Assembly (NCBI GenBank): GCA_963971425.1
Contig: OZ020517.1
Span: forward strand, 24,438,462-24,502,461
DNA: 64,000 nt
Origin: Bryoerythrophyllum caledonicum
Taxonomy: Eukaryota > Streptophyta > Bryopsida > Pottiales > Pottiaceae
Direction: 5' to 3'
Below, in pieces: positions 1 to 11,490 of the stretch (positions are counted from its first letter, which is position 1; each line of letters begins with the position of its first letter). The notes under the pieces were generated by a model that made no database searches, was not told the DNA's origin, and worked only from the letters and a program-made list of their open reading frames with translations. A program made the translations under genes and the position numbers.

Positions 1-1072
1 ACGCCTCGCTACCGCGTCTCCTCCCCGAACGACTACACGCTTGCCATCGACTTCACCGCGGCCAGGATGGTCGCCGCCGTGGGCGAGAAGTGCAAGCTCT
101 TCCAGTGCATCTCGTCCCTCCTGAAAGACGAGTCCCAGGAGCTTCTCTCCACTCTCGATGGCCTGCACGCCGCGCTCCTCGCCGCGGCCGGCAGCAGCCC
201 CTCCTGCCTGAGCAAGCTCCAGCGCGTGGTCGAAGACGTCCTCCTCTACTCCACCAAGGCCTTCACCTTCCTGGAGAAGCTCTGCGTCGTCGCGCCCGCC
301 CCGAGCTCCAGCCACAAGAACGCCGCGAAGATGAGCGAGTTCGCGTGCCGATTCGACAACCAAACAGTCCAGCTCTGCGAACCTGACTTCATCTTGAACT
401 CCGATACCGAGAAGAACAACTCCCGCCTCTCTTTCGGCGTCACCACCTACACCATCCCCGTCGACGAGGTCCTCCCTCTCAAGAAGAAGCGCGTCGTGAT
501 CCCAATCGTGGACCTCGAAGGCGCCTCCTCCTACAACGTCGAGCTCACCTCCACCTCCACCTCCAAGTGGCGCCTCTCCGGCTCCAGAGACCGCACCTTG
601 AGTGCGCGAATCGAGAGCCACGACCGAGGATTCTCCTAACTGTTGCACGCGGACCGCGTGAAGATGAAGAAGGGCACCTTCGGATGGGAGGAGGCGCAGG
701 AGACCGTGCTCCTCACCTACGACGACCTCGTGGTGGCGAACGTCGCATCCGTGACAGGGAGCTTGCTAACCACGCAAAACAAGCAGGACTCGACTACGTA
801 CGTACAGGACGAGCATTCAGATTGTAGGCACAAGCAGGATCGACCTCGACCTGCAGCACTTGTTCGTGAAGAGCGTGAGGGAGAAGGACCAGATCTACTA
901 CAAGTGCTTCGTGCACACGACCGGGCGTGAGGAGGTGCTGGCGATCTACAGGTTCCAGCAGAAGCATGAGCTCCACAAGAGCGAGGGGATACTGCATGTT
1001 TTGGGAAGAGGCAACCAGCGTGGGCTTAGGCATGTGCTCGTCTCCATCATCGCCTCCCTTGGATTCACATGA
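1..1072 (+). CDS. Hypothetical protein, 5'-truncated, possibly a pseudogene
   Basis: An open frame runs from the window edge through an internal ATG at 67 to a TAA at 637-639, with the strong C/G third-position bias of the other genes here. The same frame stays coding-like past this stop (about 640-797, including the peptide GTFGWEEAQETVLL). A different frame then continues from about 838 to a TGA at 1070-1072 (peptide DLQHLFVKSVREKDQIYYKC). The frame change could be a very short intron (798-837, GT..AG, 40 nt) or an indel. The in-frame TAA has no convincing splice explanation. I do not recognise the family: the visible protein is hydrophilic, with no signal peptide or membrane segment. It may be the 3' part of a larger gene lying left of the window, or a decaying copy. 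Confidence 0.4.
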
Positions 1073-2131
1073 TCAGAGTGCGTTTTTCAACACTCTCTCA
1101 ACAAATAAAATTCAGGTGCAGCACATCTTGGAGCTGAGTTCACAAGTCTCATTTTTTTATGAATCCAGAGAAGTTAGAGTGCAGTGCTTGAGTCAAGGAC
1201 CACTCCTCCTTTTCTCAACTTCACTCAGCAGAGTATATATTCATGACAAGCCTTTTTTTCTCGGTTGATTGCAACCGAGGTACACTGGAGATTAATATTT
1301 AATTTTCACTAGCAGGCCTCTGTCTGAATTTGCGAAGCCGGACGTCGTTGTCGGGATACAAGTTTTTTTAGGATGTGCACATTGACGTTTGTTGATATTT
1401 TTACTCCAGACCTGGATCATAGGTGTAACCTTATAATTTGTAGAATAGTGTCGTGAGAGATAAGGAGCTGTTTGTGAAATGGATAGACCCAGATGCACTA
1501 CACTTTTTTTGCCGCATGTGCAAGTATTCCACCTGCTCTAAATAGTGGAAGGAATTAGACGCTGATCGACGTACAAGATTGGTAATCATGGTTAGATTAA
1601 GTGGAGGATGACGATGGTACGTTTTTTTTGGTAAGACTCATGTATATGGACTGGATGCTCAATAAATACAATAAGATATTATGCATTGTGCTGCCCCTAA
1701 ATTATGTGCATTAGATGTGTTATGAGCTCAGCTGTTAAACTAAACTCTAGTCGTTATTATAAGTGAATCCAACCAAGGGTTCTCAACACTAGAGACTCAA
1801 ATCTGCATTCCACTTTGATTGAAATCAAAAAAATAAACTGATTCTTTGATGGATCTGAAATTCAACAGAACAACATCAACGCACTTAAAGAGGTGAATTT
1901 CAAAACAGTAGTCTCCAAAGAACTTGTTTTAATTAGCTGACGCTTGGGCAAAATTACAGATAGTTATCAATCCAGATTATAGTGGTACAAATTTTCACAC
2001 TCCCGACAACAGTCAGGCCAGCGATAAGTGGACATTCTCATCCACCAGATCCTAATCTAATCCTCACCATGTCCATCATTGCTAATTAACAGATGTGGCA
2101 ACAATTTGGTGCAAGATCAAAAGTGCATAAA
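1073..2131. other. Intergenic, A/T-rich
   Basis: No open frame, RNA gene or clear repeat was found. The segment lies between the 3' end of the edge gene and the 3' end of the ABC1 kinase gene, so it probably holds two convergent 3' untranslated regions. A tract near 1660-1690 (aataaataca followed by aataagata) resembles a plant polyadenylation region. Confidence 0.4.
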
Positions 2132-5100
2132 CTAACCGTAGATTCCGCCGGGAATACGGCCCACAAGATTATACAAGAAGAGGCACGGCACCGCAGCGTC
2201 CATGATGGATAACTTGGGATCCAAGCTCCGTGCAAAGCCCACCAGCACGCACACTGCAACCACGAGCGACGCATACGAGCTGTCGATCGTCACCTCGTGC
2301 TTCCTACAAAGCTGCAACACCTGCAAAAAGGAGCAAAAAGGAATAGAAAGAAATTAAAACCTCAAAAGATCAAAGTGTCAATAACATACTCCCTCATTTT
2401 TCATTCAAAGCAGCTCTTATTTGATCTGGAAGGAGCTCAAAGGAAAGAAAGGCAGCTGATTGATCTCATGAAACCACTTTCTTTGCTCTTACTATAACTT
2501 TGGGTGAAAGGATGGTTACCTGCTTCAGAACATGGTTGAGATCTATAGGTTTGATTCGCAAGTCACATTCCCGCTCAAACAAGTATTTCAGGTCGACGGT
2601 GAGGAGGTCGGGTCTTGGGCAGCGTTGCACGTTTGGCCAGGAAAATTGCAGCAGATGCTGTGCCTGGCAAATGATAGTGCAATCAAACCATGAGACAAAA
2701 GATTCTCCCAAATGTAAAGAAGAAGGATCTAAGTTCCTGATGCAAGTGGACAAGGGGTTAACATGAAGATGATCACACACCGCACGCTCTCCATCGGCTC
2801 CGCCAATGTTCATAATGAAGGAAAGGAAGTGGTATCTGACTCGAGGCGGTAGCTCCTCCGCTAAGCCAAAATCCAGCAACACGAGTTGCAACTGTTCGAT
2901 GCACTCTCCCTTGTCATTCTCTGAAAAAGTGTTCAGCGAAAATTTAGTATTAAGGTTCTGACATGTTAAGTGAGGGTGAGGTCTGACCTCTTAATTTCAC
3001 GTTGTGAATGATTAAGTTAGCCCCTATATAGCTCTACAGCGAGGGGAAAAAGCAGCTAAGATTCATATACCTGCCATCCTAGCAAGTATATTTCCAGGGT
3101 GCAAATCCGTGTGCACGAAGTTGTCGGTGAGAATCATCTTGAGATATGCGTCCACGCCAACTGCAGCAATCTGTTACGCAACGACCACAATTATCACCCT
3201 GTAAGTTCTGTGTATGCCAACAACTTACAGTAGATCATGAGCCTAAACTACTGACCTGTGTGTTGAGTGACGATCTTTTGCGCAGGAACTCGTGTAATGC
3301 AGCTCCTCTCTCAAAGGTCTCCACAATCACACCTTCAGAAACCTGTACAAGAGAGAGGCTCAACACTTGAGTCGAGGTTTCCTTAAGGAAAAGGTGGTTA
3401 TGATGAAGTTATTTGAGGCAAAGAGACCATAGAGTTTGAGGAGGAAGCAGCTTACAAGATCAGGTATGAGCTTCGGCCACACCACTGTCTTGTGCAATCC
3501 ATCAAAGTTGTTGTAAAATCTTCGCAGATTAATCGCCTCAACCCGAAGATCTGCCTGCATAGATCAATCATACGATTGCTCTGACTTTAGAATATGTTCT
3601 AGAATCAACAAATAGGAAACTGTTCTCTATTGATGAACCCACCTGGGAGGTCATTGTGTGAGAAAACTGATCGATACTCTGACGCAAATTGAGCCACCGA
3701 AGCGCAGGGAGACCTTGCACAATGTCAGCCACTGCTGACATTATTTGGAAGTCTTGGTAAACCCTCAAAGCAACTGAGGGATGGCGCACCTGAACAGTTG
3801 CACTTCTTGTTATGTACCTGCTAAGTTGCAAATTCAATGACCACAGATTTTCCAGAGAGTAAAGGTTGTGATGATAATACCTTCACTGCTACATCTAGAG
3901 GAGTCCCATCGCCCCGGTCCTTCAATCTAGCTCGGTACACCTGATCATGCAAGCGAGTAGCTTGTTAACTCAAATAAACTTGCACCATATATGTCACATA
4001 CGATAGAGAGGAACGAGTAGTAAAGTATATCAAAAGAGGGGTGATTTTCAGGGAGCCTCACCTGTGCAATGCTTCCAGAGGCGCAGGGTTTAGTTGGGAA
4101 CTCATCAAAAATGGCTTCAATGGGACGCTTCAGATGCTTCGAAATGGCCTTGCGAGTTTCTTTGTAACTGTGGGTTGGAGCCTGGTCGTGGAGGCGGCCC
4201 AAAATTGTGCACAAGCTTTCTGGAAATAGATCCTCTCGCGTTGACGACCACTGCATTCACAGCACAAATCAATCGCACTTCACATCATAGAAGGTAGACG
4301 TACCTAAATAGGATACAGACTTTTCAAACTAAAAATTATGCACTGAGTTATCCTCCCTCGAAACAATATTAAAGTTCACCATGGTAACTACCTGACCCCA
4401 CTTGATAAAAGCAGCGCCTCCTCGTTCCAAGCAATACCGGAGCGCCTTCCACACAACGCACTGAAGATGTTCTCGCCAAGCAGCAGATAAAAAAGTCGAG
4501 ATGAAGTAGAGAATGAAAGCGAACACCATGAAAGGGATGAAGATCACAGCAAGCCAGCAGCCCCTGGAAAACAGGGACCATTTCTGTTTGAACCCTCTCC
4601 AACCGCTGTGCACTTCACTGAGGTTGTTCAGAAAGTCGTTCGTTCCACTGCTCTCCACCACTTCCCAATCATTGGTAGGAAGAGAGCCGATTATGCGCTC
4701 AGCATGACCGTTGTAATCGTAGGAATCCACAATTGTCATGTCCAGCTGCTTCTTCGGGTCCTGAAGGAGTCATTTGTAACTTGTGAGGATGAGTGAGGCA
4801 AGACTTTAAGTGACTGACATATAACTCTAGAATGTGATTGAACTTGGGCTAGTTTTTTTACCTGTTTGAGAATCTCGGGTGGAGTAGAAACGACGATCTC
4901 CTTTTCAGCTTCTTTCTCATAAGGTAAATTCTGTCTGGATTTGAAGCAGAGAGGCAACGGAGTGGAGATATTGTACAAGAGTTGTTGGTTGAGAGCAGGT
5001 ACAGCCAACGTTCTGGAACAAAACCCTCTTGTTCCCGGAATAGCAGTTGATTTCTCAATGAGGTCGACTAACCAACCCAATGCAGAGGGTCTGCACCAAA

Positions 5101-6449
5101 CATTTTACGAGACGATTATAACATCATTTTAGAAGTGATTTTAAACGAGACAAAAAGGGGGTAAAATCTTACTCAGACTTGAGGTGACTTTACAAATGTT
5201 TGGACCATGGAATATGAGTTCTTACTCTTGAAACTCTTTCATTAGACCACAGAGACGACGTGCAGCCCATCGATGTCTGTGGCGCCACATTGCTTCGCCT
5301 TTCCGGAATCCTCCCTTTGGCAGCTTCTTCACTTGAGCTTTGGTTATGGCATAGCCCAGTCCCACAGGTATGGCCGCTCCCACACAACGTAATGTTTCCT
5401 GATCATACCCAAATTATAAAGTGAGGATGAGTTTAAACCTCTACAACTAGATCTAACTTGAGTTTGAAGGTTTACTAACTACTTGAACCTCCAGGGAAGA
5501 GGTCTTACATAGAGTTGTCGGTTTTGTGACTTCAGTAGAGGCACGCCGATGGAGAGCAATAACGAAGCTGCTGAGAATTCCTCAGCTCTAGCTGGAATAG
5601 TCGTCTCTATGGTTTTCAACGACGACGAGTGATGTTGCAAACCGAAAAGACCTATCACGTGTGGAGCAACCGCTTGGATGAAGCCCACCACTGCCATACA
5701 ACCCATGGCAACCGTTGCAACAGGGCCACAGAATGCCTGCATTCATGGATAAATACCACCCAAACAATAAATCAAAAATTGTGATGGTGAACCTAAGAAA
5801 TTGCAAAATATCTTGATCTAGGTACTACAATACAAAGGGCTAACCTCACCTGTGAAAGGAGGAGGATGCTGGCAGCATCGACAACGTTGCCCACAGATTC
5901 CAGTGTCTTGCTACTGCTTCTTCGCCTCATCCTCAAGCTGTATACACCAGAATATATGTTTTAGGTTGATATCAATTGAGAACCACGGTTGAGTATTCCT
6001 TGCTGCGACCAGTTCCCTACTTTCCTAGCTCTGGTAGTAATCACAACAACTGAATTCTCCTGGAGAAGATGAAGATGAGGTGACAAGTACCTGAAATTGT
6101 GATCAAACTCATGCTCATTCTGTGCACCACATCCGCCTTCCACACGAGCAAGACGAAGCATGAGACCTCCAGAATCCACGCCGCCAACGCCCGACCCAAT
6201 TCCAAAACTGAGAGGAAACGACACCCGAACGCCGCCTTGGTGGTGGTGCTCTGGTTGCTGCTTTGGTTTCCTCCAAATTCTCACCTCTGCATTCTCTCCA
6301 CTGACCCATTCCGGGGTAGCAGAAGGAAGCGGCCATGTCTGCAACGGCGCTAGTTTCGCCCCCCAGCTAGACTTGTGTCGTTGGCTCCTGCCAATGGCCG
6401 AAATTATCCTGCCCCTGACCTCCTCAACATCTACTCCAGTCGTAGGCAT
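2132..6449 (-). CDS. ABC1/ADCK (UbiB-type) atypical kinase, ADCK2-like, 15 exons
   Basis: Exons: 6449-6091, 5937-5850, 5736-5509, 5398-5226, 5090-4862, 4760-4392, 4250-4062, 3940-3881, 3789-3643, 3554-3456, 3342-3256, 3170-3071, 2920-2781, 2663-2520, 2320-2132. All phases agree and give about 866 residues. ABC1 signatures are visible in order: the KxGQ motif as FIKWGQ followed by WSSTREDLFP, the alanine-rich loop ASGSIAQV, the invariant lysine in DVAVK, the catalytic VHTDLHPGNIL and the metal-binding LDFGLAEEL. The KWGQW context resembles ADCK2 proteins. ABC1 kinases act in mitochondria or plastids on coenzyme Q or prenyl-lipid homeostasis; the compartment here is inferred. Hydrophobic segments precede the kinase (AVVGFIQAV region; WLAVIFIPFMVFAFILYF). 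The first 120 residues are unlike the family and rich in G, H and Q. Translation could instead begin at the MRRRSSSK methionine in exon 2. Confidence 0.9.
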
Positions 6450-6670
6450 GGCGATAATAATAATCCTAAAACAGCACCTGCGTAGGAGAAGTTGAAGTGA
6501 TGCTGACAATTGCGCTCACAGGAGAGCCACCACGGGTGACGTCCTGCGACTTCTCCGCCATGAACATCATCAAGGCGGGCATACTTACAGAGAAGCAGCA
6601 GCAGCAGCTCCTGGAGGAGCAAGATTGTCCTGCACTAGCTCTTTCATTCAGTCCGATTTCCACCTTCACA
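6450..6670 (-). promoter_or_regulatory. Probable 5' leader of the ABC1 kinase gene, with a leader intron
   Basis: A consensus GTAAGT donor (minus strand, at 6588) and a pyrimidine-rich acceptor ending at 6478 define a likely 111-nt leader intron just upstream of the ATG at 6449. The upstream exon contains a CTG/GCA triplet run at about 6595-6612. An alternative frame through this stretch is open but lacks a credible ATG, so it is treated as untranslated. Confidence 0.4.
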
Positions 6671-7726
6671 GCTTCACGTCTAGAAAACTAGCCACATTTC
6701 CTAAACTTCAACACATACCATCCGAAATTGCACACAAGTAGATAAGGTGTTCTTCAAGAGCGTGATGAAACACTACTCATTGCCTCTTCACGAGCTCTCA
6801 AACAGGCCACCAACTTCGATGGCTCAACTGTCGCGCTCTTGAGAAACTCACCCACAAATAAAAGATACTAAAGCGTGACCTCAATCACATTCATCCCAAC
6901 CACCAACAAACGCTTCACAGTCCGCCAGCCAGCCACAAAAGCGGCCATTTGCATCAGCAAAAAGCACGTTGTGGACCCTCCATTCCTGTAAGGTTGTTTG
7001 GAAAAACAGACCAGTTGAGGAGATTGTGAGGTTCTTAGCTCTCTAGACTCTCTCTTCCGATTTCAGAATATTTCTGAAAAAAAAGATGTGAGAGGAAAAG
7101 CTGACCTCTATCAGAACCATCAAAAGGGTGACGCGCTGATGGTGCTGATGGCGTCCGTCACGCTCACGGTGATGAGAGCACCACCTTCGGATGGATGGCT
7201 GCGGATGGTTCGTGAACTTTATCCTCTCAGGTGGCCTGGCACTTGGTTGTATCAGAACGCACTTTATTACATGTTCATCTGAGTTTCACCTTTTGGATGA
7301 GATTTTCCGACAATTCTGCTTAAAGCTCAAAGCTCACACATTCTGGCTTCAAGAAACATGAGACGTAGCGATACCAGAACGAGAGTGATGGTATCTGTAA
7401 ACCAGCTGATTCTTCCTCTCTGCGCGTTGAAGTTATCAAGTAAGAAATATGAGTTTAGAAAGGATTAGAGGTTTAAAACGACAACCTTTCGTGTGATCTC
7501 TGTAGATCCTACATCATTGCCTGAAGCCTTGTCAATCTGCAACTCCTGCTCAATCCTGTCTCGGCCATAGAATCCAGCGGACAGATCCAAGGAAAGAGTC
7601 GGAAACTGGAGAGGAAATCGTCCCTGAGGACGAATTTGATTACAATGAAAAAGATGAAAACAAAAAAAAATGAAAAGAAACCAGCTACTGATATACAGAG
7701 GTCTGGTGTGAAGAGACAGGAGCATC
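6671..7726. other. Intergenic between ABC1 kinase (5' side) and FkbM gene (3' side)
   Basis: No conserved frame or RNA gene was seen. It should contain the ABC1 kinase promoter and the 3' untranslated region of the FkbM gene, both on the minus strand. An A-rich stretch near 7640-7680 lies just downstream of the FkbM stop codon on that strand. Confidence 0.35.
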
Positions 7727-9839
7727 TCACAACCAGGGCAGAGGCTCTCTACAGAACCAGAAATCCTGGTAATTCAAGGAAGCATAGGAGTCCGGGTCTC
7801 TGACAATACTTGTCACCTCCACAAGCGTGGCATTTCGCAGAGTGAACTCCTGAAACGGAACCGACAACGGCTGGATCACCTCATCCCAGTTGTACACATG
7901 CGTGAACCCACCCTGCGTGAAAATGGTGTGCAACAGGCTCCTCTTGGACGGCGCGTTCGCCTGCTTCACCTCCGCAAGGATATGGTGAATCTTGCGCTTG
8001 GAGAGCAGGTTCTTGGCACCTGCAAACACGTTAGCTTCGTATCCCTCCGTGTCGATTTTGATGAGGAGGACGTCCTCGTCCACGACGCTGTCGAGCATGG
8101 CGACCTCCACCGTCTCCAGGATGCGGCGTTTCCTCACGAAGCCGTTGAGTGCCCAGGTATCCGTCTGCTTGTACTCCCCCTGCGTGTTGGACTCCCCCAC
8201 GCCCTTCTGGTGGAGCGTCACGGCCTGGTGGAAGTCGTTGATGGAGGTTGACAGGTTGAGGTACCGGAGAGCGACGGAGTTTGGCTCGAAGGAGTGCACT
8301 CTGCAGCCGTATGAGGCGGCGATCAGGGAGAAGTAGCCGACGTGAGCGCCGATGTCGATCACCAAGGATTTCCCGTCTTGGCAGCCGTGATGGCGCAGCA
8401 CGTGGTGAAAGATTTGTGACTCGGCTGGCGACCAGTAGCCCAGGTTCCGCACCTTGTCGCAGATGTCGCAGAAGCAGTTGCTGCACACGAACATGAAGAA
8501 GGGGTGGTTCATAGCGGCCATGACCTCTACCAAGTGGATGGTTGGCTTGCCGACTTGGCCGTGCTGCATGGCTTCCTTGAGCACGTTACTCAACCTACAC
8601 ATCCACAAGATATTGTTAATCTCTATAAGCACAAAATGTCGACCCCAGCAAGGCCATTCTCTAAGGATTTGGACATTCCATCCCCTTGAGAAAGCAATTT
8701 CAATCCCAATGAAACAGAGCTAGAAGGTCTGCATACAAATATTTCTAACTCAACCTGCAAATCCACAAGCCATTGTCAATCTATTCATATAAACTACAAC
8801 ACAAAATGTCAGCCCCAGCAAGATCATTCTCGGAGGATTTGGACATCCCATGCCCGTTAGAAAGCTCTCGGTGAAACAGAGCAAAAAAGTCTCTATACCG
8901 ACATCTGTGTTACTCAAAGGGCTATTTATACATTAAAAACTGCAGCACCAAATGTCAACCCGGGGAAGCCCATTCCATTAAGGATTTGGAGATTTCTTAA
9001 AGCTCTCAGTGAAACAGAACAAAAAGTAAGAACCTACGACTTCATCAGCCAGAGAACTCTTCTCGTCAATCTTGCACCTGTCCAGATGATAAAGTACCTC
9101 TGACTATGGGTTCTGTTGGCTAACGATCTCCCATTCTACCAACCGATTTTGTTGACTTTTGAGCTCCCGATTTGCAATTTATACATATTTCCAGGACACT
9201 CTAATTTTCTTTTTCCAGTCATTTTCTGGCGACCCTGCTATGGTGCTACAGTATGTGAAGGATCCGGACATCCCATAAAGCAACAGGTCAATTACAATGA
9301 GGCCAGAGCAGTAGATACATCACATCACATCCTAAAGAGAAAACACACATACACACACGAGAAAGAAGTGAAGCATGGGCAAATGGCATTACCCAATGGA
9401 CTTCTGCTCCTCCGCCACATCAACAATCTGCTTCTTCGCAGCTGAAACAAAACACCACGAGCCACTTCCACTCACCACAGAATCTGACACGAACCCTAAT
9501 CTCTCCAAGGAACTTCCAAACACAAGAGAATCTCACAGTACCCTACAAACCGACACACGCACCAAAAAAAACAATAGGTCCAAAGGAGAAATCTACCCGG
9601 GGTTTGCAACAAGCCGATTCTTTCTGGCGCATCCTTCCGAGGCAACAAGGTGCCGCACGACTTGTTGTTGTACCTACACGATTGCACCAAACCGCTCTTA
9701 AGAAACCCTAAGTTACAGGAAGATCCGCATTCAATAATTGTAAGAAGTGGAAGGCTTACTGTGCGAGACCGAGCCAGAGGACGATCAAGAGCAGCAGCGC
9801 GGCGGCCACTAGAGCTTTGACCTTCATCCTGATCGCCAT
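7727..9839 (-). CDS. FkbM-family methyltransferase, type II membrane-anchored, 3 exons
   Basis: Exons 9839-9760, 9097-9038 and 8594-7727 join in consistent phase to about 335 residues. Exon 1 encodes a short basic start (MAIRMKVK) followed by a hydrophobic signal-anchor (LVAAALLLLIVLWLGLA), which predicts a type II protein of the ER/Golgi lumen. Exon 3 carries the FkbM SAM-binding fold: motif I as VIDIGAHVGYFSLIAA, an acidic ribose-binding residue in VHSFEPN, and the family's LLIKIDTEGYEANVFAGA segment. FkbM proteins typically O-methylate sugars or small molecules; the substrate cannot be inferred here. A C-C pair (CFCDIC) lies upstream of motif I. The intron between exons 2 and 3 contains tandem repeats that also duplicate the 3' splice site. 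The start was chosen because its anchor-encoding exon splices in phase. Confidence 0.88.
8587..9031. repeat. Three degenerate ~120-165-bp tandem repeats in FkbM intron 2
   Basis: Units begin near 8587, 8746 and 8911, each opening with a version of gttactcaa. All share ccacaag/aaaatgtc, ccc-agcaag-cattct and aggatttggacat blocks, and the later part aaagctct-gtgaaacagagc. The first unit contains the exon 3 acceptor. The second carries a second acceptor-like tgcag followed by the same GTTGAG exon start. Confidence 0.8.
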
Positions 9840-10355
9840 GATTCCAGAGCCGCAGCAAAAGGTCAGCTGCCAAACTTGCAGCTCCAGGTTTGCATAGTAG
9901 TTGTAAAGATGCAACTGAGCATACTAGCTACCAAAGCTCTAAGTTTCCATTACAATGTTCAAGCCAGTGTTCGCCGGATGATGCAAAACTTGAGAGAGTG
10001 TGGATGTCCATCTTCTCACTTATGAGCAAGAGGAGAATTTTGAAGTCTACATGTACAGTGATTTATTGCAGCCATCGACGGAAACTGCAATCACGGTGAC
10101 TCGGTCGTTATCAAGCACGGAATACACGTATTCGTATTCCAGATACATATGTACGCTGTATTCCATATACGCCGCATTCCCAACGTTCCCATTGCGTTCC
10201 CATAATGTTACCCAATTCCGCTCTCAAGTCCCAAGTCTATCTTTCCACGAGGAAAAGTCATTTTATTTTTTCATTTTTTAATGTTTTGTATTGTTTATTT
10301 TACTATGTAGATAGAGATAGAAAGGAAATAATCTCTGAAGTTGATTGACTAAATT
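9840..10355. other. Intergenic; FkbM promoter side
   Basis: Sequence upstream of the FkbM start (minus strand), reaching the first TTAA element. No frame is convincing. Around 10110-10205 there are repeated short motifs of the type gtattc/gcattcc/cgttccc. No TATA box can be assigned with confidence. Confidence 0.3.
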
Positions 10356-11173
10356 TTAACCCCTAAAGGACCAAGGCAATTTTTCCTCAAAAACACTCCA
10401 AAACTGCCATTTTCAGCACATTCAACACAAAATGATACAAATAAAAAATTTGAAAATTTAACCGTAGGATCTTGTACTAGATTTTAATGAAAATGTGTGG
10501 TGAAAATTTTGACAAGTTTGACCGCACGGATTGAAAGATATCAGCCTTTGAAGTGAGACACAATCTCTTTTTTTGAGGTCATACTAAACACCTTCAACAA
10601 ACTTCGACCACCTTCTATGGCAACTTTTTGCACTATAGGCCGTGAATTTATTATGTTAACTTCAAAAGGATCATGTTAGGCACATGTGCTCTAAATTTTA
10701 GAAATAGAAGAGGTGTAGAAGATGTCCTAAAAAATCCTGCAATGCAACCATGTGCTGAGAATCAACGATACACTTTATATTTTGCATATTTCATATCCAT
10801 CTCAAATATTTGAAATTCACAAATCCAGACGGTAGATGCAAAGATCTCAATTCCCTTTCTAAGAGGACATTTTCTTTCCTTTAAATGGACCAAACTTAAA
10901 TAACTTCTAAATTCAATAGAAATTTGAGTTTTTGTGTCAGTATTTGTGATATGTCACACTAAATCGCTGCACTATTTGTATATGTAAGTGAAAATAAATT
11001 GTTACTTTTGAACTGTAAGTCAGAATTCTACAAAATTTGTGTCTACGCAAAGCTAATCAAAAGTTGTCCGTTCAATAAAAAAATCTCAGAAAATAATGCC
11101 TAGAATTGAGAACGTGGTACCTTATCCAAACTCAAAATGTCCCCCAAGGGGACATTGGTCCTTGAGGGGTTAA
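10356..11173. mobile_element. TTAA-flanked non-autonomous element 1 (piggyBac-type MITE), 818 bp
   Basis: TTAA is present at 10356-10359 and 11170-11173. The termini read CCCCTAAAGGACCAAGG on the left and, inverted, CCCCTCAAGGACCAATG on the right. The interior carries the family motif accgcacggattgaaaga. It has no coding capacity. Confidence 0.8.
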
Positions 11174-11284
11174 CTTCAAAATTGTTGATTTTAGTATAAG
11201 GAGTGGGAAAGGAAAAAAAAACTTTTGGATATAACAATGTTTATCTTAATTTTGACACATAAAATATTATGCTCACACGGTATC

Positions 11285-11490
11285 GTAAATTTTGACCAAC
11301 AAATTGAAAGTTTATTGTGTTTGAAGTGAAGAGAAGGGTTATTTTTCTTCTGTGTGACTAGAGGAACAATAGACTTTGACTTCACTTGGTGTCAAATGCT
11401 TGCACTATCATATTTTACATGATGTCACTTGCTTGTACACCAATTTTTAAAAGTAGAGGATGGAAGTAGCATACTCAAAACAATATCAAC
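11285..11490. mobile_element. Decayed fragment of the TTAA element family
   Basis: The stretch contains gactttgacttcacttgg, then a gap, then acaccaatttttaaaagtag, matching in order the interior of the complete copy at 40646-41589. No TTAA-bounded termini were found, so it is a truncated relic. Confidence 0.55.

Noticed and set aside
8031-8486. 151-codon second minus-strand frame within the FkbM exon
   Set aside because: Overlaps the FkbM reading frame in another phase, and composition is arginine-rich shadow.
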